This document shows positions 1-12,244 of a stretch of DNA of 64,000 bases, piece after piece. Numbering within the stretch: position 1 is the first letter of the stretch; each line of letters opens with the position of its first letter. Position numbers and translations under genes: made by a program. The notes below the pieces were generated by a model. It saw only the letters and a list, made by a program, of their open reading frames with translations, had not been told where the DNA came from and searched no databases. Source of the stretch: Canna indica (lineage: Eukaryota; Streptophyta; Magnoliopsida; Zingiberales; Cannaceae); assembly GCA_034359265.1 (NCBI GenBank), contig CP136891.1, positions 52,406,501 through 52,470,500 of the forward strand. The letters are read 5' to 3'.

Positions 1-585
1 TTGATGATAAGAGCGAGAAGTGCATCTTTCTCGGGTACAGTGGCGTGAACAAGGGTTACAGGTTGTACAATCCAATTCCAAAGAAGGTGATTATCAACCG
101 CGACGTCACCTTTGATGAGGAAGTTGAATGGAGTTGGAGCACAGAAGAAAAGAAACACTTTCACTTCATCCTATACGAGGCAGAATCTGTTCACCTTGAC
201 TCGAATGAACAAATCATACCAATAGCATCTCCAGTTCCAACTACAGCATCTCTAGTTCCAACTACAACATCTCCTATTCTAATAGTTGTTGGGTCTGGTG
301 AGCAGTCCGAACTAGAACCAACTTTGGTTCAGACTACTCCTGAGACACAAACTGCTTCAGCTGAAACATCCTCACGTCCACAATGACAACGAGTCTTACC
401 TGCTCGTTTAGAAGACTTTGTTTTGTCCAGAGATGACGATGCATCCAATGAGGAAATTATTAACTTTGCTCTCTTTACAGATTGTGATCTGACAACATTT
501 CATAAGGCTTCACAAGATGAAGGGTGGATTCAAGCCATGGATGATGAGATTTATGCAATTGAAAGGAACGATACATGGGTGTTGA
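1..585 (+). pseudogene. Outer Ty1/copia element, left part: end of integrase and start of reverse transcriptase
   Basis: From base 3 one frame reads the region linking copia integrase to reverse transcriptase. It has the LGYS...GYRLYNP...KKVIINRDVTFDE block, a Ser/Thr/Pro-rich linker, then the start of RT (EGWIQAMDDEI, ERNDTW). One in-frame TGA lies at 384-386. The frame ends abruptly at 585, where another LTR element begins, and resumes at 10020 with the next RT residues (LLDGKKSFGVKWVYKTKH). It is therefore one old element split in two. The upstream part (LTR, gag, most of integrase) lies outside the window. It is inactive because of stops and interruption. Confidence 0.9.
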
Positions 586-2679
586 TGAAAGAAATAGTAC
601 CCATGAGTCAATCACATGTTGATGTGTAGGAAACTATTTATGGATGAATAATATGAGGTGACTATTCATCATATGATGCATCTATATTTTATATATAATA
701 GATTGTGATGAACCCCATGAACCCGGACAATTGATTCCAAGGCCATGAAGAGATCATGCCAGTGAGACTTGGAATCCAGATGCCCATATTCTAAATGTTC
801 CCAACCGTAGGATCACCAATTAGGGGATTGATGATTTCGGATAGTCTGGTTCACTTGGTATATGCCTTATACGATAAGGGGTAGCTGATGTCACAATTAC
901 CTATGATCTGTCATTAATGTGCAAGTGCATGTGCTCATTAGAGAATGAGTTCACTGAACGAACCTACACGAGGAACACATAATGGAATCCTTACATGAGT
1001 GTCAATAGGATGTTCCTCAAGTGATAGTAGGTGCAAGCAGTCCTTGAACCTGAGGTTGTCATGGTTACCTTGTGAGTGACGACCCATTGCTTTGGTGATA
1101 TCTCTACGTGGCCCTCAGCGTCAAGTGCTAGGTATTACTGGGCATGGGGAACCATTCATGGAGGTAAGTGAGCAACCAACATGGAATCGGTTAGTCCTAG
1201 TGAGAGGAGATAATGTCCTATGTGTCCCTGCAACTGTCGACTCAGGAATCTCTGGCCATAGTAGACATGAAAGTCAGGAAGATATTTCTGACGTTTCATT
1301 ATTGAGACGACATCTTGGCGGGTGGAATACATATGAATCGGTTTTAAGGTTTGACACTTCTTCTATACCCTAGCCAATTTCAAGACGTTGTAACCAAGGG
1401 ACTTAGTTGCATGGTAACTAATCACTGAAAAACATTTGATCCCTATAGATTGAACCTCACACTATCCGGGTAGTCATGACACGTTGCTAGACGTCAATCT
1501 TGACTTGTGAGTGGAGTCTCTCATGACGACACTAGATAGGTTTAGTAGTGGCTCGTAAGATTTGAATAGAAGTCGTTCTATCGGATCCGACTCTCCGTTA
1601 TGCACAACTCACTACTGGCTTAGTGTGGGGCCCAAAGGGGTCACACAGAACAAGCTAACCTCGTAATGGAACTTATGAGATAAAGTCCGAATGCGACACT
1701 ATATGTAGCATGGACATGTTGCAACTCGATCACGGATCTCATTTATAGACATCATAGGAAAGATATTTTCTATAGAAACGAATACGCGATGAAGGAGTTC
1801 CTCGGTAATCCTAATTTTTAGGGCATCCTTAAATTGTAGGGATTGCCACATGTTAAATCCTAATCAATAAGATTTTAATTTATAGAGATAAATTAAAGTT
1901 TATATTTAGTTGGATCTAATTAATTTCGAATTAATTATAAATCCATTAAATATAAATTATTATTTTAGAGGCAATTCCAAAATTTTGAATTTCGGAGAGA
2001 GGATTTAAAAGGGGGGGCGGGTCTACCTTGGTAGCCACCTACTCTCCTTATAAATAAATGGCCTAACCTCCTTTAAGGGGGTTAAGCAAATTGGTTACTC
2101 ATCTTGGAGAAGGTTTAGGATTAGATTCTTGAGAGGCTTCTTGAACAGAAAGACTCCAAAGAGCTCCTCTTGATCTCCATGGGAGGTCAGCCATCAAGTT
2201 CCTCCTTCCCGGGTTTGTGATGTCGAATTGAAGGTCTCTTCCTCTTGGGTGTGTCATCTCCTTCATCTTCTTGGAGGAGTCCTAGAAGGACAGTGAGGTA
2301 TTCCTTCATCTTCCTTCTTGTTTCGTGATTTTCTCATCCCCTCTTCCTTCCTTTTGGTGCTCGGTTCATGGTGGAAGGGTCAGCTTCACCTTGGTGCATT
2401 TCGGGGTTGAGATTGCCTCTCTGTTGAGCCACAACGAGTCTTTGTATTCACTGCCCTTTGGATGCGAGGTGCTTGGTATGGACCTTCCTACGAAGACGTG
2501 CGCGTGGACGTCTTGAAACGGGGATAGGAGCAGCCATACCATCCGTAGTATAAGGTATATCTTCTCCTTCTACTCGTAGATTGAATTCCATAAAGATTGC
2601 TAAAGTTGATCGCTATTTTGGGAATGGTTTGAATTTTTAAATCGCTTTTTCCACTGTGATTCTTCTTCCCATCCCAACA
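586..2679 (+). repeat. 5' LTR of the inner copia element
   Basis: A 2094-bp direct repeat of 7976-10019. It starts TGAAAGAAATAG and ends ATCCCAACA, the usual TG...CA ends. A (T)ATAAATA stretch near 2048-2057 is a possible promoter element for element transcription. A segment around 750-880 is absent or shortened in the 3' copy. Open frames inside the LTR (for example 1092-1373 and 2325-2516) have no recognisable protein similarity. Confidence 0.92.
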
Positions 2680-2680
2680 G

Positions 2681-2692
2681 TGGTATGAGAGC
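2681..2692 (+). other. Primer binding site, initiator Met tRNA type
   Basis: TGGTATGAGAGC begins one base after the 5' LTR. It differs at one position from the common plant copia site TGGTATCAGAGC, which pairs with the 3' end of initiator methionine tRNA. Confidence 0.85.
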
Positions 2693-4150
2693 AACCTTTA
2701 GCATTTTTTTCGGGATTTTATTACGTGTTATTGTTGTGTTTACGAACCGTTCGCTCCCTAAACGTCATGCTGCCTAGTTTTTGTTTTCGGGTGTTTTGAG
2801 TCGTTCTTTTGGTTCCATGGTTCATGCGATGTATCGGGGTGGTAGCCTACTGTCCAAACTTGTCTTGGACAGAATTTGAACTCAAGAACCCCATGGGTTC
2901 ATGGTTGAACAGCCCCGAAAATTGAAATTTTCAGCATGTGATGTTTGGACCCGATTAGCGTGTTTTCAGATTAGCGTGTTTTCAGATTCTCTTTTTTCAT
3001 TTCTTTTTCTTAATTCTTAAGATCCAGGAAAGGATGGTTATGGATGAGACTATGTATTGTGACAATGTGTAAAACGTGATTGTGTTGATTGCTTGTAAAT
3101 TTATGAAATTTCAGCATTGTAACTTTTGAATAGGGCCTGCTTACCCCTGTCTTCCTCTTGAGAATTCTGATTATAATCTTCTTCTCCCTCTCCTTAAACC
3201 TTTCCCCAAGGGCTGTTTGGGGTCTTCTTCTTTTAGTTTTGTAAAATTAGAAGTTTAGAGGCAGATTCGCGACGAGCACGCTTGTTGCCCCGTTTTGGTG
3301 CGCACGCGGAGAGGAGTTGTTCGGCGCCATGATGATGACGACTTGAACCCCTGGAAGGCACTGATGGAACCGACAACCTACAAGATATTTTTGGGCAACC
3401 CCTTGGCGAGACGGAGTTCCCTGAACATGCATAATCATCCTTATTTACTTTATGCTTTTATTTATTGCTTTTACTTCAATTATTGATAGCTTAGATAATT
3501 ATAATTGCATGAAGAAACCCTCCAATAATATTGAGTCCAAATGGCTAAGATATTAAAAATATCAGTCATGCCTTTCATCGTTATGAGGTACAAGTGTGTG
3601 TATTGTCACAACGGATTTGTTGTGCAAACACAATGCCTTTTGTGCTAATAGACATGTTGCATCTCATATGGCACATACCCTTGAGTCTCTACTACTAGCT
3701 TGAACGTGACTTACTTTGTTGAGCAAACTCAAGGGTGGTTGTTTTCTCGCTACGGTAAACGAACGATGGGTCTGACTCAACTAGGGCTCATTAGTTTATT
3801 GTGCAAACACAAGGCCATAGTAACCCTAGAGACAAAACTTGATAGAAGTCGCGTAATGATGTTATCGGTAAAGAGTTACCTACCCATGGAGCTATTAGGG
3901 TTTATCGTGTTAAATGCGAGCCCCGAGTAGGAGAAGTGGGGTTCCATCTTCCTCTAAGGAAGTCTACCAGCGAGGGATTCCCACTTCCCAATAGGAAGGT
4001 CATTTGGGAACCGCGAAAATTAGTGGGATTCATGATTAATTAAAAGACCTTAATAATCATGTATATAGAATGGTAGCTTATGTATATATTTTTTTTTTCT
4101 TGTAGCATTTCATTGTCACCATATCATCTTCACTGCCATTGCGTAGCATA
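2693..4150 (+). other. Leader region of the inner copia element
   Basis: About 1.45 kb between the primer site and gag. Short open frames (3295-3486, 3700-3930) show no family I recognise. A thrice-repeated phrase about hosts of 'gtgcaaacacaa' around 3622-3815 suggests local duplication. I see no gene here. Confidence 0.5.
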
Positions 4151-4154
4151 CTTG

Positions 4155-4860
4155 ATGCAAATAAACTCACTGGACCGAACTATGTCGATTAGTTGTGGAA
4201 CCTAAGGATTGTCCTCACCTAGGAGAGACTTTCCTATATTCTTGATAACAGGACACCGGATGCCCCTTCCCAAAGGGCTACCGAGGAAGTGAGAACCACT
4301 TACAAGAAGTGGCAAGATGACAACACTATTGTTCAATGCATTATGCTCGCCTCAAGGAGTTGTGCGGTGAAGAGAGCCGGACTGCTAGGTTTAAGCTATC
4401 AAAACAACTCTTCCAGACCAAGATGGCGGCAGAGATCCTAATTGAAACCCATGTTCTCAAACTAATCAATTTAATCGAGAGGTTAGAGAAATTGGGCGTA
4501 AACAATGACAAGGGGCTAAGTCAGGACTTAATACTTCAATCCCTTCTAGGGTCATTCTCACAGTTTATCATTAACTATCACATGAACAAGCTGGACGTCT
4601 CACTTCCCAAGCTCCTTAATATGTTGAAGACTACTGAGTCCCACCTTCCGAAGGAAAAGGACAAAGTCTTGTTAATGGGTAGTGCCCCTAAAAAGGCAAA
4701 GAACCGCTCAATTAAGAACAAAGCGAAAAACAAAGATGTGAAACCCAAGAAGAATAACAAGAAGAAAGGGAAGAATTCTCCTAAGGGCACCTATTTCCAT
4801 TGTGGCAAAGATGGCCACTGAAAGTGCAACTACAAGGAGTATATTGTAGAAGTAAAGCAA
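4155..4860 (+). pseudogene. Copia gag polyprotein, decayed
   Basis: The gag capsid begins near 4155 (LTGPNYVD...LRIVLT) with an early in-frame TAG and a frame change. It continues in the open frame 4336-4821 with LKELCGEESRTARFKLSKQLFQTKMA and NLIERLEKLGV...DLILQSLLGSFSQF, typical of plant copia gag. A lysine-rich tail leads to a CCHC zinc knuckle (YFHCGKDGH), which is cut by a TGA at 4819-4821 just before its last cysteine. Gag would package the element RNA; this copy cannot make an intact protein. Confidence 0.88.
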
Positions 4861-5162
4861 AAGAGGATTTCTGAAGTCCCCTCCGCAAGTACGTTTGTTA
4901 TTGAAATAAATCTATCATTACAAAATTCTACTTCATGGGTATTGAATATCGGTTGTGGTATTCACATTTGCAATTCGTTGTAGGGGTTGAGAATAAGTAG
5001 AATGCTAAACAAAGGCGACTACGACCTTTGGGTGGGCAATGACGCAAGAGTTGCAACTTTAGCCGTAGGAACCTATTATTTGTATATGCCATCAGGCAAA
5101 ACCATTGAATTGAGCATTTCTATTACGTTCCAGTTCTAATAAAGAACATTATTTATGTTACT
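4861..5162 (+). pseudogene. Copia aspartic protease remnant
   Basis: The translation shows SWVLNIGCGIHICNSL followed by a stop, then GLR, DLWVGNDARVATLAVGTY and LPSGK-like text, matching copia protease. The catalytic motif normally reads DTG or DSG. Here the Asp codon is AAT (Asn) at 4945-4947, so the protease would be inactive even without the stops. Confidence 0.75.
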
Positions 5163-6060
5163 TTGTTGCTAGAACAAGGTTATGAAATGACTTTAAAAGG
5201 CTATTGTTGCCACATATATCATTCTGATGAATCATATGAAACTAGACACATTTCAAATAGTTTGATGGTCTTAGATGTAACTGATAATATTTTTCATATT
5301 GAACCAATGCACAAGAGGAAAAGAGATAATCTGAACCTCACCTATCTTTGGCACTTGAGACTGGATCATATTAATGAGAATCGGATTAACAAGTTGTACA
5401 AAGACGGATTGTTTAACCCATTCGATTTTGAATCGATGCCAACTTGTGAATCCTGTCTCAAAGGAAAAATGACTAAGTCCCCCTTCACTGGGCGTAGTGA
5501 AAGGGCTATTGAGTTGTTAGAGCTGGTCCATACAGATGTTTGCGGACCAATGACAACTCAAGCCAAGGGTCGGTATTCCTACTTCATCACGTTTACAAAT
5601 GATAGATCAAGGTATGGATATGTCTATTTGTTGAGACATAAGTCTGATACTTTTGAAAAGTTCAAAGAGTATAAGACTAAGGTTGAGAAACAAGTAGGGA
5701 AAAGTATTAAAACTCTTCGATCAGATCGAGATGGTGAGTACTTATCCACTGAGTTTCTACATTATCTAAAAGAAAATGGGATTGTCTCCGAATGGACCCC
5801 TTCAGGCACACCACAACATAATGGAGTATCTGAAAGGAGAAATCGCACGTTGTTAGACATGATGCGGTCCATGCTTTGCTTTACTGATCTCCCGATTTAT
5901 TTTTGAGGATATGCACTTGAAATAGATATCTACCTTTTGAATAGGACTCCCACAAAGTCTGTCTCTAGTACACCATATGAGATATGAGTGGCAAGAAATC
6001 AAGTCTGAGGCATATTAAGATTTGGGGTTGCCCCGCGTACGTCAAGAAATTAGAGTCAGA
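5163..6060 (+). pseudogene. Copia integrase, partly open
   Basis: A 247-codon frame (5163-5906) has the integrase zinc-binding region with HLRLDHINENRI and CESCLKGK (HHCC type), followed by the catalytic core. The acidic triad is visible as HTDVCGP, RSDRDGEYLS and the Glu of HNGVSERRNRT. A TGA at 5904-5906 ends the frame inside the core. Integrase-like text continues to about 6060 with further stops (for example NLTPTK-type LNRTPTKSV). The enzyme would insert element DNA into the host genome; this copy is truncated. Confidence 0.88.
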
Positions 6061-6369
6061 TAAGTTTTATGTTAAATCAATCAAGTGTAGGTTTGTGGGG
6101 TATCCTAAAGAGAGTTTAGGATATTATTTCTACTCGTCGACTTAACAAAAGGTATTTGTCAGTAGGCATGCCACTTTCTTATAAAAAGAGTTTATCGAGG
6201 AAAGTCGGAGCGGGAGAGATGTTAAGCTTGATGAAGTTCAACAACCACAAGCAAAATCACAACCACCCGTGGAAAGTCCACAAGAAGAACCAATCCCAGA
6301 AACACTACCTTCCACCACTCTTCGAAGATCAGGGAGATTGTGTAGACAACCTGAAAGATCATTCCTGAC

Positions 6370-7297
6370 CATTGAGAATGACCAAGAATTCATTGATCTG
6401 CGATCCTATGATCAAGCAATCAAAGATGTTGATTGCAAACAATGGTAGGAAGCAATGCAATCTGAAATGGACTCTATGTTCACAAACAAAGTCTGAACTT
6501 TGGTTGACTTACCCAAAGCAGTTACTCCTATAGGGTGTAAGTGGATCTTTCAAAGAAAGATTAGAGCTGATGGCCAAGTGGAGACCTATAAGGCTAGGCT
6601 AGTAGCAAAATATTTCACTCAAAGGCAAGGTCTTGACTATGATGAAACTTTTTCTCCTGTAGTCATGCTCAAGTCCATTAGGATAATGCTAGCCATTGCT
6701 GCATATCATGACTACAAGATCTGGCAGATGGATGTCAAGATTGCATTCCTCAATATTGGTGAACTCGAGGAAGAGGTTTATATGACCCAGCCAGAAGGAT
6801 TTGCGTCTCCGGTAGGACCGAAGAAGGTATATAAATTGCAAAGGTCCATTTATGGACCCAAGCAAGCCTTGAGGAGTTGGAACATCCATTTTGATGAGAC
6901 AGTCAAAGAGTTTGGTTTCATAAAAAATGTAAACGAATCTTGTGTCTACAAAAAGGTTAGTGGGAGCGTCATTGTGTTTATTATGTTGTATGTGAATGAC
7001 ATACTGCTCATGGGGAATGATGTTTTCCTACTCCAGTCAGTAAAAGCATGTTTATCCAAAAACTCCTCCATGAAAGACTTGGGTGAAGCATCCTACGTAC
7101 TCTACATTAAGATCTATAGGGATAGGTCTAGAAGAATGCTTGGTTTGTCCCAGTCTCGGTATATTGATATCGTGCTAAAAAGGTTTAGCAAGGAAGGCAA
7201 TAAAAGATGTTACTTGCCTATGAGTCATGACATCACTCTTTCTAAGAAGATGTCTCCTAAGACACCTGAGGAGAGAAAAAGGATGAGCGAGATCTAG
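6370..7297 (+). pseudogene. Copia reverse transcriptase, mutated active site
   Basis: The RT begins with EAMQSEMDSM-like text after several stops, then runs open from 6500 as PIGCKWIFQRKIRADGQVETYKARLVAK, QMDVKIAFLN and YMTQPEGF. The polymerase motif that should read YVDD reads YVND here (LYVNDILLMGND), so a metal-binding Asp is replaced by Asn. The frame closes at 7295-7297 and RNase H continues in another frame. Confidence 0.9.
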
Positions 7298-7915
7298 GAT
7301 CCATCATGTATGTTATGCTCTATACTCGGCACGATGTCGCTTATGCTAAAGGGGTAACTAGCAGATTTCAGGCAGATCCTGGAGAGGAACATTGAAAAGC
7401 CGTAAAGAATATTCTTAAGTACTTGATAAGGACTAAAGATGTTCTCCTGATTTATGGTGTGTCGGATTTTAAATTGGAGGGCTACACATATTCTAGCTTT
7501 CAATCGGACCCGGATGATAGTAAATCCATTTATGGGTATGTATTTACTCCAAATGATAGCACAGTATGCTGGAAAAGTTCCAAGCAAGGAACTGTGGCCG
7601 ACTCGATGACAGAAGCTGAGTACATCACTGCAAGCTAAGCCGCAAAGGAAAGAGTGTGGATAAAGAAAATTTATCTTTGAGCTGGGTGTTGTTCCTGAAG
7701 TTGCCAGTCCGGTCCTCATTTATTGTGAAAAAACTGAGGCTGTCGCTCAAACAAAGGAACCTAGATCCCACCACAAAACAAAACACATCCTAAGGCGATA
7801 TCATCTGATCAGAGAGATCGTTGGACGTAGTGATATAAATGTCAAACGTATCGACACGAAAGACAATATAGCAGATTCGTTCACAAAGCCATTACCACAG
7901 TAGCAGTTCAATTGT
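7298..7915 (+). pseudogene. Copia RNase H domain, frameshifted
   Basis: The text includes SIMYVMLYTRHDVAYA, a stop at 7393-7395, then VLLIYGVSDFKLEGYTYSSFQSDPDDSKSIYGYVF and SSKQGTVADSMTEAEYITAS followed by a TAA. It ends with AVAQTKEPRSHHKTKHI and DNIADSFTKPL. These are the hallmarks of copia RNase H and the pol C-terminus. Several stops and frame changes make it non-functional. Confidence 0.85.
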
Positions 7916-7960
7916 CACTTAAGTTGTACGGGTATTAAATACCGCAATGATTGGCTACAA

Positions 7961-7975
7961 GTGCAAGTGGAAGAT
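7961..7975 (+). other. Polypurine tract
   Basis: GTGCAAGTGGAAGAT lies directly before the 3' LTR. It resembles the AAGTGGGAGAT tract that primes plus-strand synthesis in plant copia elements, with one purine change. Confidence 0.7.
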
Positions 7976-10019
7976 TAAAAGAAATAGTGCCCTTGAGCCA
8001 ATCACATGTTGATGTGTAGAGAACTATTTTTGATTAATGAATAATATGAGGTGACTATTCATCATATGATGTATCTATATTATATATATATTAGATTGTC
8101 ATCAACCCTAAGAACCCGGGCAATTAATTCCAAGGCCTATGAGGGGTAGTTGATCTCATTGTTACCTATGAGCCATCATTAATGTGTAAGTGCAGGTGCT
8201 CATTAGAGAATGAGTTCACTTAACGGACATACACGAGGAACACAGAATGAAATCCTTACATGAGTGTCAATAGGATGTTCCTCAGGTGATAGTAGGTGCA
8301 AGTAGTCTTTGGACTTGAGGTTGTCATGGTTACCGTGTGAGTGATGACCCATTGCTTTGGTTATATCCCTGCGTGGCCCTTAGCGTCAAGTGCCATGTAT
8401 TACTGGGCATGAGGAACCATTCATAGAGGTAAATGAGCAACCAACATGGAATCAGTTAGTCCTAGTGAGAGGAGATAATGCCCTATGTGTCCTTGCAAGT
8501 GTCGACTCAGGAATCTCTGGCCATAGTACACATGAAAGTCAGGAAGATATTTCTGACGTTTCATTATTGAGACAACATCTTGGTGAGTGGAATACATATG
8601 AATCGGTATTAGGGTTTGACACTTCTTCCATACCCTAGCCAATTTCAAGACGTTGTAACCAAGGGACTTAGTTGCATGGTAACTAATCACTGAAAGGCAT
8701 TCGATCCCTATAGATTGAACCTCACACTATCCTAGCCAATTTCAAGACGTTGTAACCAAGAGACTTAGTTGCATGGTAACTAATCACTGAAAGACATTCA
8801 ATCCCTATAGATTGAACCTCACACTATCCGGGTAGTCATGACACGTTGCTAGACGTCAATCTTGACTTGTGACTGGAGTCTCTCATGACGACACTAGATA
8901 GGTTTAGTAGTGGCTCGTAAGATTCGAATAGAAGTCGTTCTATCGGATCCGACTCTCCGTTATGCACAACTCACTACTGGCTTAGTGTGGGGCCCAATGG
9001 GTCACACACAACATGCTAACCTCGTAACGGACCTTATGAGCTAGATAAAGTCCGAATGTGACACTATATGTCTACTAGCATGGACATGCTGCAACTCGAT
9101 CACGAATCTCGTTTACAGACTAGTAGGAAAGATATTTTCTATAGGAACGAATACGCGAGGAAGGAGTTCCTCGGTAACCCTAATTTTTAGGGCATCCCTA
9201 AATTGTAGGGATTGCCACATGCTAAATCCTAATTAATAAGTATTTAATTTATAGAGATAATTTAAAGTTTATATTTAGTTAATTGATTTAATTAATTTTG
9301 AATTAATTATAAATCCATTAAATATAAATTATTATTTTGGAGGCAAATTCCAAAATTTTGAATTTCAGTGAGAGAATTTAAAAGGGGGGGTCTACCTTAG
9401 TAGCCGCCTACTCCCCTTATAAATAGATGGCCTAACCTCCTTCAAGGGGGTTAAGCAAATTAGTTACTCATCTTGGAGAAGGTTTAGGATTGAATTCTTG
9501 GGAGGTTTCTTGATCTCCATGGGTGGCCGGCCATCAAGTTCCTCCTTCCCGGGTTTGTGAAGCTGAATTGAATGTCTCTTCCTCTTGGGTGTGTCTTCTC
9601 CTTCATCTTCTTGGAGGAGTCCTAGTAGGACAAGGAGGAATTCCTTTATCTTCCTTCTCGTTCCGTGGTTTTCTCATCCCCTCTTCCTTCCTTTTAGTGC
9701 TCGGTTCTTGGTGGAAGGGTCGGCTTCACCTTGGTATGTTTCAAGGTTGAGATTGTCTCTCCATTGAGCCACAACGAGTCTTGGTGTTCGCTACCCTTTG
9801 GATGCGATGCGCTTTGTGTGGACCTTCCTTGGAGGACGTGTGCATGGACGTCTTGAAACGAGGATAGGAGCAGCCATATCATCTGTAGTATGAGGTATAT
9901 CTTCTCCTTCTACTCGTAGATTGAATTCCTTAATGATTGCTAAAATTTATTGCTGTTTTCGAGATGGTTTAAATTTCTAAATAATTTTTTCCGTTGTGCT
10001 TCTTCTTCCCATCCCAACA
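7976..10019 (+). repeat. 3' LTR of the inner copia element
   Basis: A 2044-bp repeat of the 5' LTR, starting TAAAAGAAATAG (the TG start has become TA) and ending ATCCCAACA. It carries a private tandem duplication (8634-8827) and lacks a segment present in the 5' LTR. Confidence 0.92.
8634..8827 (+). repeat. 97-bp tandem duplication inside the 3' LTR
   Basis: Two head-to-tail copies, 8634-8730 and 8731-8827, both start CCTAGCCAATTTCAAGACG and end with CTCACACTAT(C). The 5' LTR has one copy. The duplication therefore arose after integration, or on the template during the final reverse transcription. Confidence 0.88.
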
Positions 10020-11395
10020 GTTGACTCCTCTTCTAGATGGCAAGAAGTCCTTCGGTGTGAAGTGGGTTTATAAGACAAAACACAAGTCTAACAGAGAGGT
10101 TTATAGGTTGTAAGCTCGTCAAGTGGTCAAGGGTTACAAACAAAAACTCGGGATTGACTACTTTGAAGATTTTGCTCCATTTGCAAGACTAGACATTATC
10201 CGTCTCATCATTGCCTTGGTTGCTCAAAGGTGCTAGAAAATACACCAAATGGATGTCAAGTCAACCTTCCTAAATGGAGTACTTGATGAGGAGGTGTACA
10301 TGGATCAACCAGAGGGCTATGTGAAAGAAGGACGAGAAGGCTTCGTGTACAAGTTGAAGAAAGCTCTCTACGGCCTTAAACAAGCACCAAGGGCTTGGTA
10401 CACTAGAATTGATTCCTATTTTCTTGATCATGGTTTTATTCAGTGTCCTTACGAGCATGCTTTATATGTCAACGTCGGCACGAATGGTGAAATGCTTATT
10501 GTTTGCTTATATGTTGATGATCTCATCTTTATTGGGAATTGTCAAGAGATGATTGATAACTTCAGGGAGGCTATGACTTGTGAATTTGAGATGGTAGACA
10601 TGGGTCTCATGTTATACTTTCTTGGCCTTGAAGTCACTCAATCAGAGGAGGGCATCTTCATTTGTCAACAGAAGTATGCTAAAGACATTCTTGAGTGTTT
10701 CACGATGGCTACTTGTAAACCAATTCAGACTCCAATGGAGGCAAGGTTGAAATTGACAAAGGAAGGAAGCGACGCTAATGATCCCAAATACTTCAAGAAG
10801 TTGGTCGGGAATCTATGATACTTGACTTCTACTAGGCCGAATCTTGTTTATAATGTTGGGATGGTAAGTAGATTTATGGAGTCTCCTAGACACTCACACT
10901 TACAAGCGGCAAAGAGGATTCTACGGTACATCAAAGGTACCATGGATGATGGTATATTCTACTCTTCATCAAATGTTTTTGAACTTATTGGATATACTGA
11001 TAGTGATTGGGGAGGTGATGTTGAAGAGAGGAATAGTTTTTTCGGTTATGTTTTCTTCTTGAGATATGGAGCTTTTTCATGGTTCTCAAAGTAGTAGATG
11101 GTTGCTTTATCTACTGCGGAAGTAGAATACATAGCTGCGGCTTATTGTGCTTCTCAAGCGATTTGGCTATATCAAATGCTCAAGGATTTACATCATGAAC
11201 AGAGGAAGTCAACAATAATTAAGTGTGATAACAAGTCAGCAATTGCTTTAGCAAAGAATCCGGTCTTTCATGGAAGAAGTAAGCACATCGATATCAAATA
11301 TCACTTCATTAGAGATCTAGTGAAGTCCGAAACATTAAAAATTGTAATTATTATGGTCGGCGGTGAGATTCAAAACGACAACCTTAAGATTTAAT
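10020..11395 (+). pseudogene. Outer Ty1/copia element, right part: RT and RNase H
   Basis: This continues the element at 1-585. RT shows FGVKWVYKTKH, QMDVKSTFLNGVLDEEVYMDQPEGY and an intact YVDD (CLYVDDLIF). The RNase H region follows with TDSDWGGD, ALSTAEVEYIAA and DNKSAIALAKNPVFHGRSKHIDI. In-frame stops are at 10111-10113 (TAA), 10234-10236 (TAG), 10816-10818 (TGA) and 11092-11097 (two TAG). The normal pol C-terminus and the 3' LTR are not recognisable after about 11395, so this end is truncated or too diverged. It differs in sequence from the inner element and is a different copia lineage. Confidence 0.9.
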
Positions 11396-12240
11396 TGTGA
11401 TGAATTAACCACTGCACTAAGCCTCATTATCTGTTTTTTATATATTTTTACTAAGTACAATAACCACTACACTAACCTGCCTGCCTGTTGCGCCAGGCTG
11501 GCCTAGCCAGGCTGGTGCAGACCAGGCTAGGGTTGGATGGCGCCAAGCCTAGCTTGCTAGGGCAGGGCCAGGCTTGGCCGGGCTCGTGCCCTTGGCATGC
11601 GTGTCGGGCTTGGCATGTCCCACGTGCCCAATGGGGCAAGCCCAGCCTGCCCCTTGGGCACGGACAGGCCATGCTTGGCTCAACCCAAATTTTTTGAGTT
11701 GGGTCAGGCATGGCCATAGTGGGCCGAGCCGGTGTCTCCCATGGGCTAGGGGTATGCATGGATACCGAGTAGACTCAGAACCAGTTGGAACCTACCCGAT
11801 CAGGTAGGTTCCAGATAGACACGAATTAAACTCGGGTAGGGTCCGGAACAAAAATTAACAAACCGATTAAAATCAATTTCGGGTCCAACACAACGGGTAC
11901 CCAGAATCGGAACCGATACTCGAAACCTGTACCTTGGAACCTATACTGGAACCTGTACTAGAATTTGTTGGAACCTATTCTGTAACCTATTGGAACATAT
12001 TCTGAACTTGTAAATGAACAGGTTCAACAGGATACCCGGATCCGAAATCGGAACCGAAATATGTGATTCTGGATAGGGTCCTACTTCAGGTTCTAACAGG
12101 ATAGTGTTCGATTTCAAAATCTAGGAACCGATTTTATACAAGGTAGGAATCAACTATCATTAAAAATATAAGGTACTCGAATTCGCTCGTCCCTATCATG
12201 GGCTGGCCAAGTTCATTGTCATCTCTACTAAGAATCTGAT
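11396..12240. repeat. GC-rich and 'ggaacc'-rich degenerate repeats
   Basis: 11480-11760 is a GC-rich block of recurring GGGCCAGGC / GGGCTTGGC-type words with several CCATGC and GGCATG motifs. 11765-12190 then repeats short words around GGAACC, TAGGTTCC and CGGAACC(G), including palindromic overlaps. Open frames here (11488-11697, 11574-11807, 11472-11759) are low-complexity artefacts. I see no gene. Confidence 0.6.
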
Positions 12241-12244
12241 TAAG

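Larger units (their letters stand above)
586..10019 (+). mobile_element. Inner Ty1/copia LTR retrotransposon, full length but dead
   Basis: This is a complete element with long terminal repeats (586-2679 and 7976-10019), an initiator-Met type primer site after the 5' LTR, and gag-protease-integrase-RT-RNase H in copia order. It is flanked by the 5-bp duplication GTTGA (581-585 and 10020-10024). It lies inside the RT of an older copia element, which reads through once this element is removed. Every coding domain has stops or damaged active-site residues, and the LTRs have visibly diverged, so the insertion is not recent. LTRs of about 2.1 kb are long for copia. Confidence 0.93.
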
